Source: Galactobacter valiniphilus (lineage in GTDB: Bacteria > Actinomycetota > Actinomycetes > Actinomycetales > Micrococcaceae). Taken from it: DNA of 64,000 nucleotides. Within the stretch, counting starts at the first letter, position 1; each line of letters opens with the position of its first letter. Shown one piece after another: positions 15,167 to 23,152 of the stretch. Where the stretch lies: contig NZ_QQXK01000004.1 in the NCBI RefSeq assembly GCF_003575975.1, positions 62,001 through 126,000 of the forward strand, in the 5' to 3' direction. The position numbers and the translations under genes were made by a program. The notes beneath the pieces were generated by a model that did no database searches, had not been told where the DNA came from, and saw only the letters and a list, made by a program, of their open reading frames with translations.

Positions 15167-15901
15167 CTACTCGTCGTCCTCTTCCTCGTAGGGTGCCAGG
15201 CCGCGCCGCAGCCCCACCGACCGCATGCCCTGCACCTCTGACAGCGCGGGCACCAGATCCTCCACGCGCGCACTTCCGAGGAAGCGCAGCTCGGCGTCGA
15301 TCAGGGTCGTCCCGTCCTCCGCCACCGACTTGGTGGCACCCTCGAAGGTGGTCGTGAAGCCGTTCTCCGAGGCCAGCTCCAGGATCTTGCGCATGGCCCC
15401 GGTCCCGTCGGCGTAGACCACGCGCAGGTCGGTCACCCGCCGCTCACCCGGCAGTTTGCGCATGAGCGGCGCCACGAGCAGCAGGGTCACGAGGTAGATC
15501 GCCGTGACGATGAGCGCCACGGCCACCATGCCTGCGCCGCAGGCCATGCCCACCGCGGCCGCGATCCAGATGGAGGCCGCCGTCGTCAGGCCGCGCACCG
15601 TGGTGGAGCCCTTGAAGATCACCCCAGCGCCGAGGAAGCCGATGCCGGAGACGATCTGCGCGGCGATGCGCGTGGGGTCGCGCGGCGCGTCAGGGTCCAG
15701 AATCGCGCCAAAGCCGTAGGCGGAGACGAGCGTGAACACGCAGGAGCCCAGCCCCACCAGCACGTGCGTCCGATACCCGGCGGACTTCCGCCGCGCCTGC
15801 CGCTCCAGGCCAATGGCCGAGCACAGCACATATGCCACCAGGAGTAACAACACCTGTAGGCCTACATGGGAGCCCAGGATCTGATGCCAAAAGTCGTTCA
15901 C
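15167..15901 (-). CDS. MgtC/SapB-family membrane protein
   Basis: A 244-aa protein: about five membrane helices in the first 150 residues (LQVLLLLVAYVLCSAIGLERQ, HVLVGLGSCVFTLVSAYGF, RIAAQIVSGIGFLGAGVIFK, TTAASIWIAAAVGMACG) followed by a cytoplasmic ACT-like C-terminal domain ending in an acidic tail. GLERQ...YRTHVLVGLGS and GIGFLGAG...RGLTTAASIW are diagnostic. Family members act in growth at low magnesium, membrane potential control or virulence. GTG 15901 overlaps the GNAT stop by 4 bases, so it is translated with that gene. No Mg-responsive leader was recognised. Confidence 0.88.
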   Translation of the reverse strand: MNDFWHQILGSHVGLQVLLLLVAYVLCSAIGLERQARRKSAGYRTHVLVGLGSCVFTLVSAYGFGAILDPDAPRDPTRIAAQIVSGIGFLGAGVIFKGSTTVRGLTTAASIWIAAAVGMACGAGMVAVALIVTAIYLVTLLLVAPLMRKLPGERRVTDLRVVYADGTGAMRKILELASENGFTTTFEGATKSVAEDGTTLIDAELRFLGSARVEDLVPALSEVQGMRSVGLRRGLAPYEEEDDE

Positions 15902-16440
15902 GCCCGCACCATCCGGATCTCTCGGGCGCCGTGCCACTCGGCCGGCAGCTCTTCCATGCCCCCATCGGCAACAAAGCCCATCTTGCCGTAGAACGCCCGC
16001 GCCCGCGGGTTGTCTTCGAGCACCCAGAGCTGAGCCGCATGCACGCCCACCACCGTCTCGGTCAGCTCCTCGGCGATGCCCCGCCCGCGCCACGCGGCGT
16101 CGACGTACAGCACGCCGAGCTCGTGGCTCACCCCCGGCGCCGCGTCGCCGGCCAGGCGCCCTTCGATCGCGGCCATCACCTCAAGGGGACCCCCGGCACC
16201 CACTCCCACCACGACGTCGTCGTCCGTCAACGCGACCCACGTGGGCATGAGCCGGCCCGCGGCCAGAGCGGCGCCCCAGCCCTGCACTCCGCGTTCCAGC
16301 CCCGCGTCCATCCGGTCCAGGTACTCCTCGCCGAGCCACGGGAGGTAGGTGTCCCGCCAGCCGGCATTCTTCACGAGCAGCGCGCCGCGCACCCACTCCT
16401 GTCGCAGCGGCTCGATCCGCACGCCCTCCGGCAACGCCAT
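15898..16440 (-). CDS. GNAT N-acetyltransferase
   Basis: A 180-aa acetyl-CoA-dependent acyltransferase. The acetyl-CoA loop is WRGRGIAEEL (R/Q-x-x-G-x-G/A), preceded by the strand HELGVLYVD and followed by LWVLEDNPRARAFYGKMGF, the typical motif B. GGAGGA precedes the ATG at 16440. The sequence is closely related over its length to the GNAT half of the next gene upstream (shared LWVLEDNPRA and EELP-EW segments), so the two are tandem paralogues. The substrate is unknown. Confidence 0.88.
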   Translation of the reverse strand: MALPEGVRIEPLRQEWVRGALLVKNAGWRDTYLPWLGEEYLDRMDAGLERGVQGWGAALAAGRLMPTWVALTDDDVVVGVGAGGPLEVMAAIEGRLAGDAAPGVSHELGVLYVDAAWRGRGIAEELTETVVGVHAAQLWVLEDNPRARAFYGKMGFVADGGMEELPAEWHGAREIRMVRA

Positions 16441-16556
16441 GGCTCCTCCGTCCTCACCGGCCTCGGTGGCGCCACGCTATCGCGCGGCGCGGGGACGGGG
16501 ACAGGGCACGACGACGCGTGGCCGGCCCAAGCGGCCCGGCGGCTGTATCCGAGCGC

Positions 16557-17795
16557 TCAGGCCCGGCGCACCATGCGGATGTCGTGCGCGCCGCTCCACT
16601 CGGGCGGCAGCTCCTCGCGCGCTCCGTCGGGCGTGAAGCCGAGCTTCTCGAAGAAGGCCTGAGCGCGCGGATTGTCCTCGAGCACCCAGAGCAGCGCCGG
16701 CTCGTCGCCGAGCACCGAGTCGGCCAGGCGCCGGGCAATCCCCGATCCCTGCCAGGCCCGCGCCACGTACACCGTGAAGAGCTCCCACTTGGCGCCGGTC
16801 GCGAGACGGTCCGACTCCTCGAGGACGGGCGCCGCGGACGCCATGCCCACGACCTCGCCGTCCTCCGTCGTTGCAACGGCGGTGCGGGTGAGGTTGCCCG
16901 GGCGTTGCAGCGCGCGGGTCCAGGAGACCACGTCGGCGTCGAGGCGGCGGTCCATGTCGTCCAGCCAGTCCTCGGCGATGTGCTTGGAGAAGGTTTCGCG
17001 CCAGCCCAGGTTCTTCACTTCGAGCGCGCCGCGCACTGTCTCGGGACCCATGGGCGTGACGGTGACCCGCTGGGCCGCGGAACCCGGCGCCGCGGCCCCC
17101 GTGACGAGCGCGATCGCGAAGCCGTCCCAGCCGCGGCCGGTCACGGTCTGCAGGGCCGTCGCATCGAAGCGCGGGTCCTCGTGCAGGAGCTTGAGGGCGG
17201 CGGCCATGCCGGCGGCCTCCGAGCCGCCCGCCTCGGCGCCCACCACGCCAGCGCGGATCACGTGGTCCACGATCACCACGGAGCCCGGAGCGGTGAGCCG
17301 CAGCGCCCACTCGAGGTAGACCTTGGTGCTGGCCTTGTCGGCGTCGATGAAGACGAGATCGAACGGCGCCTGCCTGGTCCACGTGAGCTGGTGCAGCGCC
17401 TTGACGGCGGGCCCGGTCTCCACGGTCCAGCGGTGCCCCTCGCCCTCCGGGTCGGCGAGGCGCAGATTGGCCCGCGCCACATCGGCGATGTCTCGGTCGA
17501 TCTCGAGGGAGTGCAGGTGCCCGTCCTCGGGCAGAGCGTCGAGGATCCAGGCCGCCGCGTAGCCGCCGAGCGTGCCGATCTCGAGGATCCTGCGCGCGCC
17601 GGAGAGGCGCGTGAGCAGCGAGAGGAACTTGCCGCGGGCCGGGGCGGAGGCCTCGTCCGGCAGCCCGGCCTCGACGCTCGCGCGGCGCACGGCGGCGACG
17701 CCGGCCGGCTCGTCGACGAGGCTCAGCTCCAGGAAGGACTCCACCTCAGACGGCGAGGAAGGAGCGGGGGTGCCTCCCAGTGGCGTGGCTGACAT
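16557..17795 (-). CDS. Fusion: family 3 O-methyltransferase + GNAT acetyltransferase
   Basis: One 412-aa frame with two enzymes. Residues about 15-235 form a SAM-dependent O-methyltransferase of the caffeoyl-CoA/catechol type: LEIGTLGGYAAAW (70-82) binds SAM, LEIDRDIADVARAN follows, VFIDADK (148-154) carries metal-binding Asp residues, and VIVDHVIR follows. Residues about 245-412 form a GNAT domain with WQGSGIARRL as acetyl-CoA loop and LWVLEDNPRAQAFFEKLGF. No stop, frameshift or spacer suggests an artefact. AAAGGA precedes the ATG at 17795. The GNAT half is paralogous to the separate gene next door, so the fusion probably arose by tandem duplication. It may methylate and acetylate one small molecule. 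Confidence 0.88.
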   Translation of the reverse strand: MSATPLGGTPAPSSPSEVESFLELSLVDEPAGVAAVRRASVEAGLPDEASAPARGKFLSLLTRLSGARRILEIGTLGGYAAAWILDALPEDGHLHSLEIDRDIADVARANLRLADPEGEGHRWTVETGPAVKALHQLTWTRQAPFDLVFIDADKASTKVYLEWALRLTAPGSVVIVDHVIRAGVVGAEAGGSEAAGMAAALKLLHEDPRFDATALQTVTGRGWDGFAIALVTGAAAPGSAAQRVTVTPMGPETVRGALEVKNLGWRETFSKHIAEDWLDDMDRRLDADVVSWTRALQRPGNLTRTAVATTEDGEVVGMASAAPVLEESDRLATGAKWELFTVYVARAWQGSGIARRLADSVLGDEPALLWVLEDNPRAQAFFEKLGFTPDGAREELPPEWSGAHDIRMVRRA

Positions 17796-18153
17796 GCGTT
17801 CCTTTCCTGCTCCCCCGCGGCGCGGGAGAGTCGTGTTGTGCATCCAGGCGATGCCCGACGGCGTTCGCCTGGGCCGGGTGCCTCGGCCCGCCTGAGCGGC
17901 GGGCGGGGTCCGCCGGCGCGGTGCGATCCCGAGGGCAGATCCCTCGGCGGCCCGCCCGTGCGGCCCGAGCGATGCTCGGATCAGGCCGTCCCGGTGGGCG
18001 AGCCCCGCAGTGGCCCCCAGAGCGGACCCGGACGACGCCCAGGGCGATCCCAGGACCGCCCCGGCGTGCGCCCGCACCACCGACGCGAGGCGAGCGAGTC
18101 GAGGCGTTCCAGCCACGCTCCGCCGAACGAACCGAGCGAGCCGAACGGGGCCC
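17796..18153. other. 358-base GC-rich intergenic region
   Basis: I see no convincing gene. The frames here are composition artefacts. It contains an 8-bp hairpin CCAGGCGA / TCGCCTGG (17848-17876) enclosing CCCGACGGCG, a variant of the dispersed motif, and must hold the promoter of the leftward fusion gene. Confidence 0.5.
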
Positions 18154-18537
18154 TTAGGCCCCTTCGCCCTCACCCAGCGCGGGGCGCGTGTCGCGCTCCA
18201 GGGCGACCGGGGCGTCGTCGTGCCCCTGGGCGTCCTGCTGCGCGATGGCCTTCTGCAGGCGATCGATCTTACCGGTGAGTTCGCCCGTGCGGCCCGGGCG
18301 GATGTCCGCCTTGAGCACGAGCGAGATGCGCGTGCCGTAGCGGCCAACGGCCGCGGTGGCGCGCTTGACGACGTCCATGACCTCGTCCCACTCACCCTCG
18401 ATCTCGGTGAACATCGAGGAGGTGCGGAACGGGAGGCCTGAATCGCGGACCACGCGGACGGCCTCGGCGACGGCGTCGTGCACGGATCCGTCCGGGTGGT
18501 CGTTGCCGGACGGGGAAACGGAGAACGCAACGATCAT
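18154..18537 (-). CDS. MTH1187-family (YkoF/DUF77) thiamine-binding protein
   Basis: A cytoplasmic ferredoxin-fold protein of 127 aa. It begins MIVAFSVSPSG and contains HDAVAEAVRVVRDSGLPFRTSSMFTEIEG and ADIRPGRTGELTGKI, the conserved core of the MTH1187/YkoF family, which binds thiamine or a related pyrimidine. The Gln/Asp-rich C-terminal extension is variable. ATG 18537 gives the family-typical start; a GTG nine bases upstream is an alternative. It is divergent from the amino-acid permease. No thiamine pathway genes are adjacent. Confidence 0.75.
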   Translation of the reverse strand: MIVAFSVSPSGNDHPDGSVHDAVAEAVRVVRDSGLPFRTSSMFTEIEGEWDEVMDVVKRATAAVGRYGTRISLVLKADIRPGRTGELTGKIDRLQKAIAQQDAQGHDDAPVALERDTRPALGEGEGA

Positions 18538-18624
18538 GTCTCCCACACTCTCACCCGCCCGGGCCCGTGCGAAGGATGCGAAGCCACTATGACCACCCGA
18601 GTACCGCGGGGGCGCGCACGGGAC

Positions 18625-18630
18625 TACCCT
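18625..18630 (+). promoter_or_regulatory. -10 box of the amino-acid permease (leaderless)
   Basis: TACCCT lies 8 bases before the GTG start, with no ribosome site between, which supports a leaderless transcript. Confidence 0.45.
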
Positions 18631-18638
18631 GGTTCCCC

Positions 18639-20075
18639 GTGCATTCTCCCTCCCCTCAGGCCTCCGATTCCGGCGCGTCAGACACCCTGCGCCGCGGCCT
18701 GTCCATGCGGCACATCCGCTTCATTGCCCTCGGATCGGCGATCGGGACGGGGCTCTTCCTCGGCTCGGCCGAGACCATCAAGGCCGCCGGCCCCGCCGTG
18801 CTCGTGTCCTACATCGTGGCCGGCGCGTGCGTGTTCTTGGTCATGCGGGCGCTCGGCGAGATGGCCGTGCGCCACCCCGTGGCCGGCTCCTTCGCGAACT
18901 ACGCGCACCACTACCTGGGCCCCTACTTCGGCTTCCTGGCCGGGTGGACGTTTGTCTTCGAGATGCTGCTCGTGGCGATCGCCGATATGACGGCCGTGAC
19001 GGCGTACATGGGGCTGTGGTTCCCCGGGACGCCGGGCTGGGTGTGGATGCTCGCGGCGATCGCGCTCATCATCGGGCTGAACCTCCTGCGGGTGCGGGTC
19101 TTCGGCGAGGTGGAGTTCTGGTTCTCGCTCATCAAGGTCGTCACGATCGTGGCGCTCATCGCGGGCGGCCTGGCACTGCTGGTCTTCGGCGTGTCCGTGG
19201 GCGGGCACACACCCACGGTGGAGAACCTCTGGAGCGGCGCGGGCGGCTTCGCGCCGTTCGGCGTGTGGGGCATCGTCATGAGCCTCGGCGTGGTGGCGTT
19301 CAGCTTCGGCGGCATCGAGACGCTCGGCTCCACGGCCGGCGAGGCGGACCGCCCCGAGCGGTCCATCCCCCGGGCCATCAACTCGGTGCCCGTGCGCATC
19401 CTGCTCTTCTACGTGCTCTCCCTGGCCGTGATCCTGTGCCTCGTCCCGTGGCAGCAGCTGGACCCCAGCTCCTCGCCGTTCGTGACGGTCTTCTCGGCGC
19501 TCGGCCTGCCCGCGGCGCAGCACATCGTGAACTTCGTGGTGCTGACGGCCGCGCTCTCGGCGATGAACTCGATCACCTACGCCTCGGCGCGGCTCATGTA
19601 CGGCCTGGCGCAGCAGGGCCAGGCGCCGCGGGCCTTCGGGGCCGTGCGCGGGGGTTCGGGCGTGCCGCTGGTTCCGGTGCTCGTGGTGCTCGGCGCGCTG
19701 CTCGTGGGCCTCGGGGCGTTCCTGCTCATCCCCGACACGCTCTTCCTCATGGTCGCCTCGATCGCGTCCTTCGCGACCGTCTCCACGTGGATCTTCATCC
19801 TCTGCTCGCACCTGGCGATGCGCCGCCGGCTGCGCGCCTCCGGCGAGCGCACGGTCTACCGGATGCCGGGCGCGCCGTGGACGAGCGTCGTGGCGCTCGC
19901 CTTCTGCGTGTTTGTCCTGGTGGCGCAGGCGTTCAGCCCCTCCACGGTGTGGGCGCTGGTCATCGGCGTGGCCTGGGTGGCGCTGGCCTCGCTCGGCTTC
20001 CTGCTGCTGCGCGGGCGCGGGCGCGAGCCGCTGGACCTCGAGGTGAACCCCGCCTCGATGGCCGCGGCAGCCTGA
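18639..20075 (+). CDS. APC-superfamily amino-acid permease (AAT type)
   Basis: Proton-coupled amino-acid importer of 478 aa with 12 membrane helices. The N-terminus RRGLSMRHIRFIALGSAIGTGLFLGSA is the AAT signature of AroP/ProY/GabP relatives; GSFANYAHHYLGPYFGFLAGW and FSFGGIETLGSTAGEADRPERSIPRAIN are further family motifs. The substrate within the family (aromatic acid, proline, GABA) cannot be resolved. GTG 18639 gives the conserved N-terminal length and sits 8 bases after a TANNNT box. The gene stands alone and is divergent from the thiamine-binding protein. Confidence 0.9.
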   Translation: MHSPSPQASDSGASDTLRRGLSMRHIRFIALGSAIGTGLFLGSAETIKAAGPAVLVSYIVAGACVFLVMRALGEMAVRHPVAGSFANYAHHYLGPYFGFLAGWTFVFEMLLVAIADMTAVTAYMGLWFPGTPGWVWMLAAIALIIGLNLLRVRVFGEVEFWFSLIKVVTIVALIAGGLALLVFGVSVGGHTPTVENLWSGAGGFAPFGVWGIVMSLGVVAFSFGGIETLGSTAGEADRPERSIPRAINSVPVRILLFYVLSLAVILCLVPWQQLDPSSSPFVTVFSALGLPAAQHIVNFVVLTAALSAMNSITYASARLMYGLAQQGQAPRAFGAVRGGSGVPLVPVLVVLGALLVGLGAFLLIPDTLFLMVASIASFATVSTWIFILCSHLAMRRRLRASGERTVYRMPGAPWTSVVALAFCVFVLVAQAFSPSTVWALVIGVAWVALASLGFLLLRGRGREPLDLEVNPASMAAAA

Positions 20076-20142
20076 GGCGCGGCGCCGGGAGGCGCCGTCG
20101 CCAGCGGCCCGGTCCCCGCGCCGTCGTACACCCCGGCGCTTT

Positions 20143-20222
20143 GTCACCCCCTCGGTGCTTTTGCACCCCTTCCGGGTTTTCTCACCGTCCGCCGGACGGT
20201 GCAAAAGCAAGAAAGGGGTGAC
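20143..20222 (+). repeat. Composite hairpin with mutually exclusive pairings
   Basis: Outer arms GTCACCCC (20143) and GCTTTTGCACC (20157) pair with GGTGCAAAAGC (20198) and GGGGTGAC (20215). Two smaller hairpins use the same bases: GGTGC-TTTT-GCACC (20154-20167) and CACCGTCC-GCC-GGACGGTG (20183-20201). The folds exclude one another, as in attenuators or REP-like elements. Confidence 0.55.
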
Positions 20223-20331
20223 TTTTCGAGGGACTGGGTGCAGATCCGGTGCACGACGGCGCGCGCCCGGCCCGGGCGGGCCCGTCGCCGAGGCGCGTGG
20301 CCCGGTGAGCGCCCCCACAGTGACAAGCCGG

Positions 20332-20366
20332 AACAACTCTGCCAGAATAGTTGTTGCTTCAAGTAA
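20332..20366. promoter_or_regulatory. Candidate MarR-type operators upstream of the VOC dioxygenase gene
   Basis: AACAACT-10-AGTTGTT (20332-20355) overlaps a near-palindrome TTGCTTCAAGTAA (20354-20366), 50-85 bases before the start codon. Homologues of the downstream gene are controlled by quinone- or catechol-sensing MarR/DUF24 repressors. The link to these repeats is inference. Confidence 0.4.
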
Positions 20367-20417
20367 AGCCTCAAGCGATCAGGACGCCCGGGGCTCCACC
20401 AGCAAGGGAGAAGAGCC

Positions 20418-21326
20418 ATGATCCAGGGCAACGCAGAACAGACCGCAGCCAAGAACCCCGAGGACCGCCTCGACGCCCTCAGCACCGTGGGCACCGTGAC
20501 GCTCAAGGTCGCCGATCTCGACGGGATGATCCGCTTCTATCACGAGGGCGTGGGCCTGGCCGTGATCGCGCAGGAGGGCGACTCCGCGATCCTCGGCCGC
20601 CACGGCGTCCCCGCGCTCGTCCTCGAGCACGAGCCCGCGCTCAAGCACGCCGCCAACGGCGCCGCCGGCCTCTACCACACGGCCATCCTGTTCGACTCGC
20701 GCGCCGACCTCGCCGCCTCCGTCTACTCGGTGGCGCGCAAGTACCCCTCGCAGTTCACGGGCTCGGCCGACCACTTCGTCTCCGAGGCCTTCTACTTCGA
20801 CGACCCCGAGGGCAACGGCGTGGAGCTCTACTTCGACCGCCCGCGCGAGGCCTGGCAGTGGAACAACGGCCAGGTCAACATGGGCACCGTGTACCTGGAC
20901 CCCAACACCTACCTGCAGTCCAACATGACCCAGGAGGGCCTCGAGAACCCGGTCGGCACCGACCACGCCGCCTCCGTGGGCCACGTGCACCTCAAGGTCG
21001 GCGACACCGCCACGGCCCGCGCGTTCTACGAGGGCGTGGTGGGCTTCGACGTCACCACCACCCTGGGTGACCAGGCCATCTTCTTCTCCGTCGGCGGCTA
21101 CCACCACCACCTCGCCGCCAATACGTGGGAGTCCCGCGGCGCCATGGGCCGCGCCCCGAGCCTCGGCCTCGGCGAGATCGACCTCATCCTGCCGAACGAC
21201 GACGCCGTGGGCGCCCTCCGCGAGCGCCTCACCGCGCGCGGCGTGGCCCAGCACAGCGACGGCCGCACGCTGACCTTCGAGGACCCCTGGAAGAACGCCC
21301 TGCGCGTCACCATCCAGGGCGCCTGA
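20418..21326 (+). CDS. VOC-family ring-cleavage dioxygenase (CatE-like)
   Basis: A two-module extradiol-type dioxygenase of 302 aa, similar in layout to Bacillus CatE, which opens catechol rings and takes part in quinone detoxification. The first module contains VGTVTLKVADLDGMIRFYHEGVGL and ends FDDPEGNGVELYFDRP. The second begins VGHVHLKVGDTATARAFYEGVVGF and includes GGYHHHLAANTWESRG, typical of this group, with the His of VGHVHL as expected metal ligand. GGGAGAAG precedes ATG 20418. Upstream inverted repeats suggest inducible expression. A terminator follows at 21345. Confidence 0.85.
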   Translation: MIQGNAEQTAAKNPEDRLDALSTVGTVTLKVADLDGMIRFYHEGVGLAVIAQEGDSAILGRHGVPALVLEHEPALKHAANGAAGLYHTAILFDSRADLAASVYSVARKYPSQFTGSADHFVSEAFYFDDPEGNGVELYFDRPREAWQWNNGQVNMGTVYLDPNTYLQSNMTQEGLENPVGTDHAASVGHVHLKVGDTATARAFYEGVVGFDVTTTLGDQAIFFSVGGYHHHLAANTWESRGAMGRAPSLGLGEIDLILPNDDAVGALRERLTARGVAQHSDGRTLTFEDPWKNALRVTIQGA

Positions 21327-21344
21327 GCCCCCTCGTGTGAGCCC

Positions 21345-21382
21345 CGCGTGGCCCCGGACGTTGACGCGTCCGGGGCCACGCG
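21345..21382. terminator. Terminator after the CatE-like gene
   Basis: A 16-bp perfect stem (CGCGTGGCCCCGGACG and its complement), a 6-base loop, and TTTCCCTC after the stem on the plus strand. Confidence 0.8.
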
Positions 21383-21463
21383 CGTTTCCCTCACAGGAGC
21401 GGCTTCAAGGCCCGTGGCCGAAAACCGCCAGCGTTCGGCGGCAAAGCGCGGCACCATAAACGG

Positions 21464-23125
21464 GTGAGCATTCAAGAGCACGACGACGCGGTGACCGGCC
21501 CGGGCACGCCCCTCGCCTCCGGCGCGGAGGTCACGGGAGCCGCCGCGCCGCTGCCGTTCGACGCCGCCTACGCCGCCATCCACGCCCGGGATGCGCGCTT
21601 CGACGGCCAGTTCTACACGGCAGTGCTCTCCACCAAGATCTACTGCCGCCCGTCCTGCCCCGCGCCCACACCCAAGCCGCAGAACGTGCGCTTTGTCCGC
21701 ACGGCGGCCGAGGCGCAGGGCCTGGGGCTGCGCCCGTGCCTGCGTTGCTTCCCCGAGGCCCTGCCAGGGACGCCGCAGTGGGCGCCCCGCACCGAGCTCG
21801 CCCGCCGGGCCCTCGAGCTCATCGCGGGCGGAGGCCTGGACGAGGCCTCGCTTGACACCCTCGCGCGCCGACTGCACACGAGCCCGCGCACCCTCCACCG
21901 CGTCATGGTCGAGGAGACGGGTGCCCCGCCCGTGGCCCACGCCCGCGCGCACCGCGCCCGCACCGCCTTCCGGCTTCTGGCCTCCACGGACCTGTCAAAC
22001 ACCGAGGTGGCCTGGGCTGCCGGCTTCGGCAGCGTGCGCCAGTTCAACGACACCGTGAAGCAGGTCTTCGACCGCACGCCGTCCCAGCTGCGCGAGGCGG
22101 CCCGCCGCAGCCCGCGCATCACGGCCCCCGGCGTCCCCGCCGCGCTCAGCGCCCGGCTCGAGGCCCGCGACCCCGTGGACGTCGCCGGCCTCCTAGCCTG
22201 GTTCGGCGCGCGCACGCTGCCCGGCGTGGACGAGGTCTCCGGCTCCCGGTACCGGGTGGCCGTGCGCCTGCCGCGCGGGACCGGCACCGTGAGCGTTGGC
22301 CTCGACGCCGACGAGCGGCTGCGCGCGAGCCTGGTCCTGGACGACGCCGCGGACCTCACCGCCGCCGTGCGCGTGGCCCGCCACCTCTTCGACCTCGACG
22401 CCGACACCCCCACGATCGACGCCGCCCTGGGGCAGCTGCCCTGGCTCCGGGACGCCGTCAACGCCCGCCCGGGCGCCCGCATCCCGGGCGAGCCCACGCT
22501 CACCGAGTCGCTGTGCCGCGCCATCGCCACCCAGCAGGTCTCCGTGGCGGCGGGCCGCGGGCAGCTGCGCCGCCTCGTCGAGGCGGCCAACGGTCCCGCC
22601 GATACGGCGGCCCCGGACGCCGGCGACGCCGAACCGCTGGCCGCGGCCGCGGCCGTGCCGGCCGCCAGCGCCGGAACCCAGCCGGCCGAGCCTCAGGCGA
22701 GCCGCGCGAGCGGCGGGTCGGGCGCGGAAGGCGAGCCCGCGCCGTCGGGCACTGGGCTCACCCCGTTCCCCACGGCGGAAACGGCCCTGGAGACCCTCGA
22801 CGCGTGGTTCCGCGGCCCTGCCGCGCGGCGCGAGACCTTCGAGCGCGTCCTCACCCTCCTCGCCGACGCAGGCGAGCCCACCGACCGCGACGGCGCCTCG
22901 GCGCTCCTGGAGCGGGTCGGCGCGCTCAAGGGCATCGGCCCCTGGACGCTCGCCTATGCCCGGCTACGCACCGTGGGAGACCCGGACGTCGATCTCTCGG
23001 GCGACGGCGCGCTCCTGAGCCGGGCGCGTACGCTGGGCCTCGCCGAGGACAAACGCCGCCTCACGACCCTTCTGGACGGCGCGCGCCCTTGGCGCTCCTA
23101 CGCCGCCCTCCACCTCTGGGGCTGA
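21464..23125 (+). CDS. Ada-AlkA fusion: methyl-sensor, AraC regulator and 3-methyladenine glycosylase
   Basis: DNA alkylation-damage protein of 553 aa. Residues about 30-100 form the Ada zinc domain with Cys61, Cys65, Cys92 and Cys95 (YCRPSC, PCLRC), which accepts a methyl group from phosphotriesters. Residues about 108-205 are an AraC-type HTH (LARRLHTSPRTLHRVM, VAWAAGFGSVRQFND). From about 215 follows an AlkA glycosylase with LCRAIATQQVSVAAGRGQL and GIGPWTLAYARLR (490-502); Asp514 in LSGDGALL is the expected catalytic residue. A low-complexity linker of roughly 60-70 residues interrupts the glycosylase. The GTG start follows CATAAACGG without a ribosome site. The Ogt gene follows directly. 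Confidence 0.9.
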   Translation: MSIQEHDDAVTGPGTPLASGAEVTGAAAPLPFDAAYAAIHARDARFDGQFYTAVLSTKIYCRPSCPAPTPKPQNVRFVRTAAEAQGLGLRPCLRCFPEALPGTPQWAPRTELARRALELIAGGGLDEASLDTLARRLHTSPRTLHRVMVEETGAPPVAHARAHRARTAFRLLASTDLSNTEVAWAAGFGSVRQFNDTVKQVFDRTPSQLREAARRSPRITAPGVPAALSARLEARDPVDVAGLLAWFGARTLPGVDEVSGSRYRVAVRLPRGTGTVSVGLDADERLRASLVLDDAADLTAAVRVARHLFDLDADTPTIDAALGQLPWLRDAVNARPGARIPGEPTLTESLCRAIATQQVSVAAGRGQLRRLVEAANGPADTAAPDAGDAEPLAAAAAVPAASAGTQPAEPQASRASGGSGAEGEPAPSGTGLTPFPTAETALETLDAWFRGPAARRETFERVLTLLADAGEPTDRDGASALLERVGALKGIGPWTLAYARLRTVGDPDVDLSGDGALLSRARTLGLAEDKRRLTTLLDGARPWRSYAALHLWG

Positions 23126-23152
23126 GCCCCCGTGACGAACACGGAGCAGACC

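Larger units (their letters stand above)
20076..20417. other. 342-base intergenic region with alternative hairpins and operator candidate
   Basis: No gene is seen. It holds two copies of the dispersed motif (20119-20128 and 20252-20261), a composite hairpin at 20143-20222, and inverted repeats at 20332-20366 next to the promoter of the VOC gene. Confidence 0.6.

Noticed and set aside
17838-18278. Plus-strand frame spanning the gap before the thiamine-binding gene
   Set aside because: Pro/Arg-rich composition, partly antisense to the thiamine-binding gene, no start signals.
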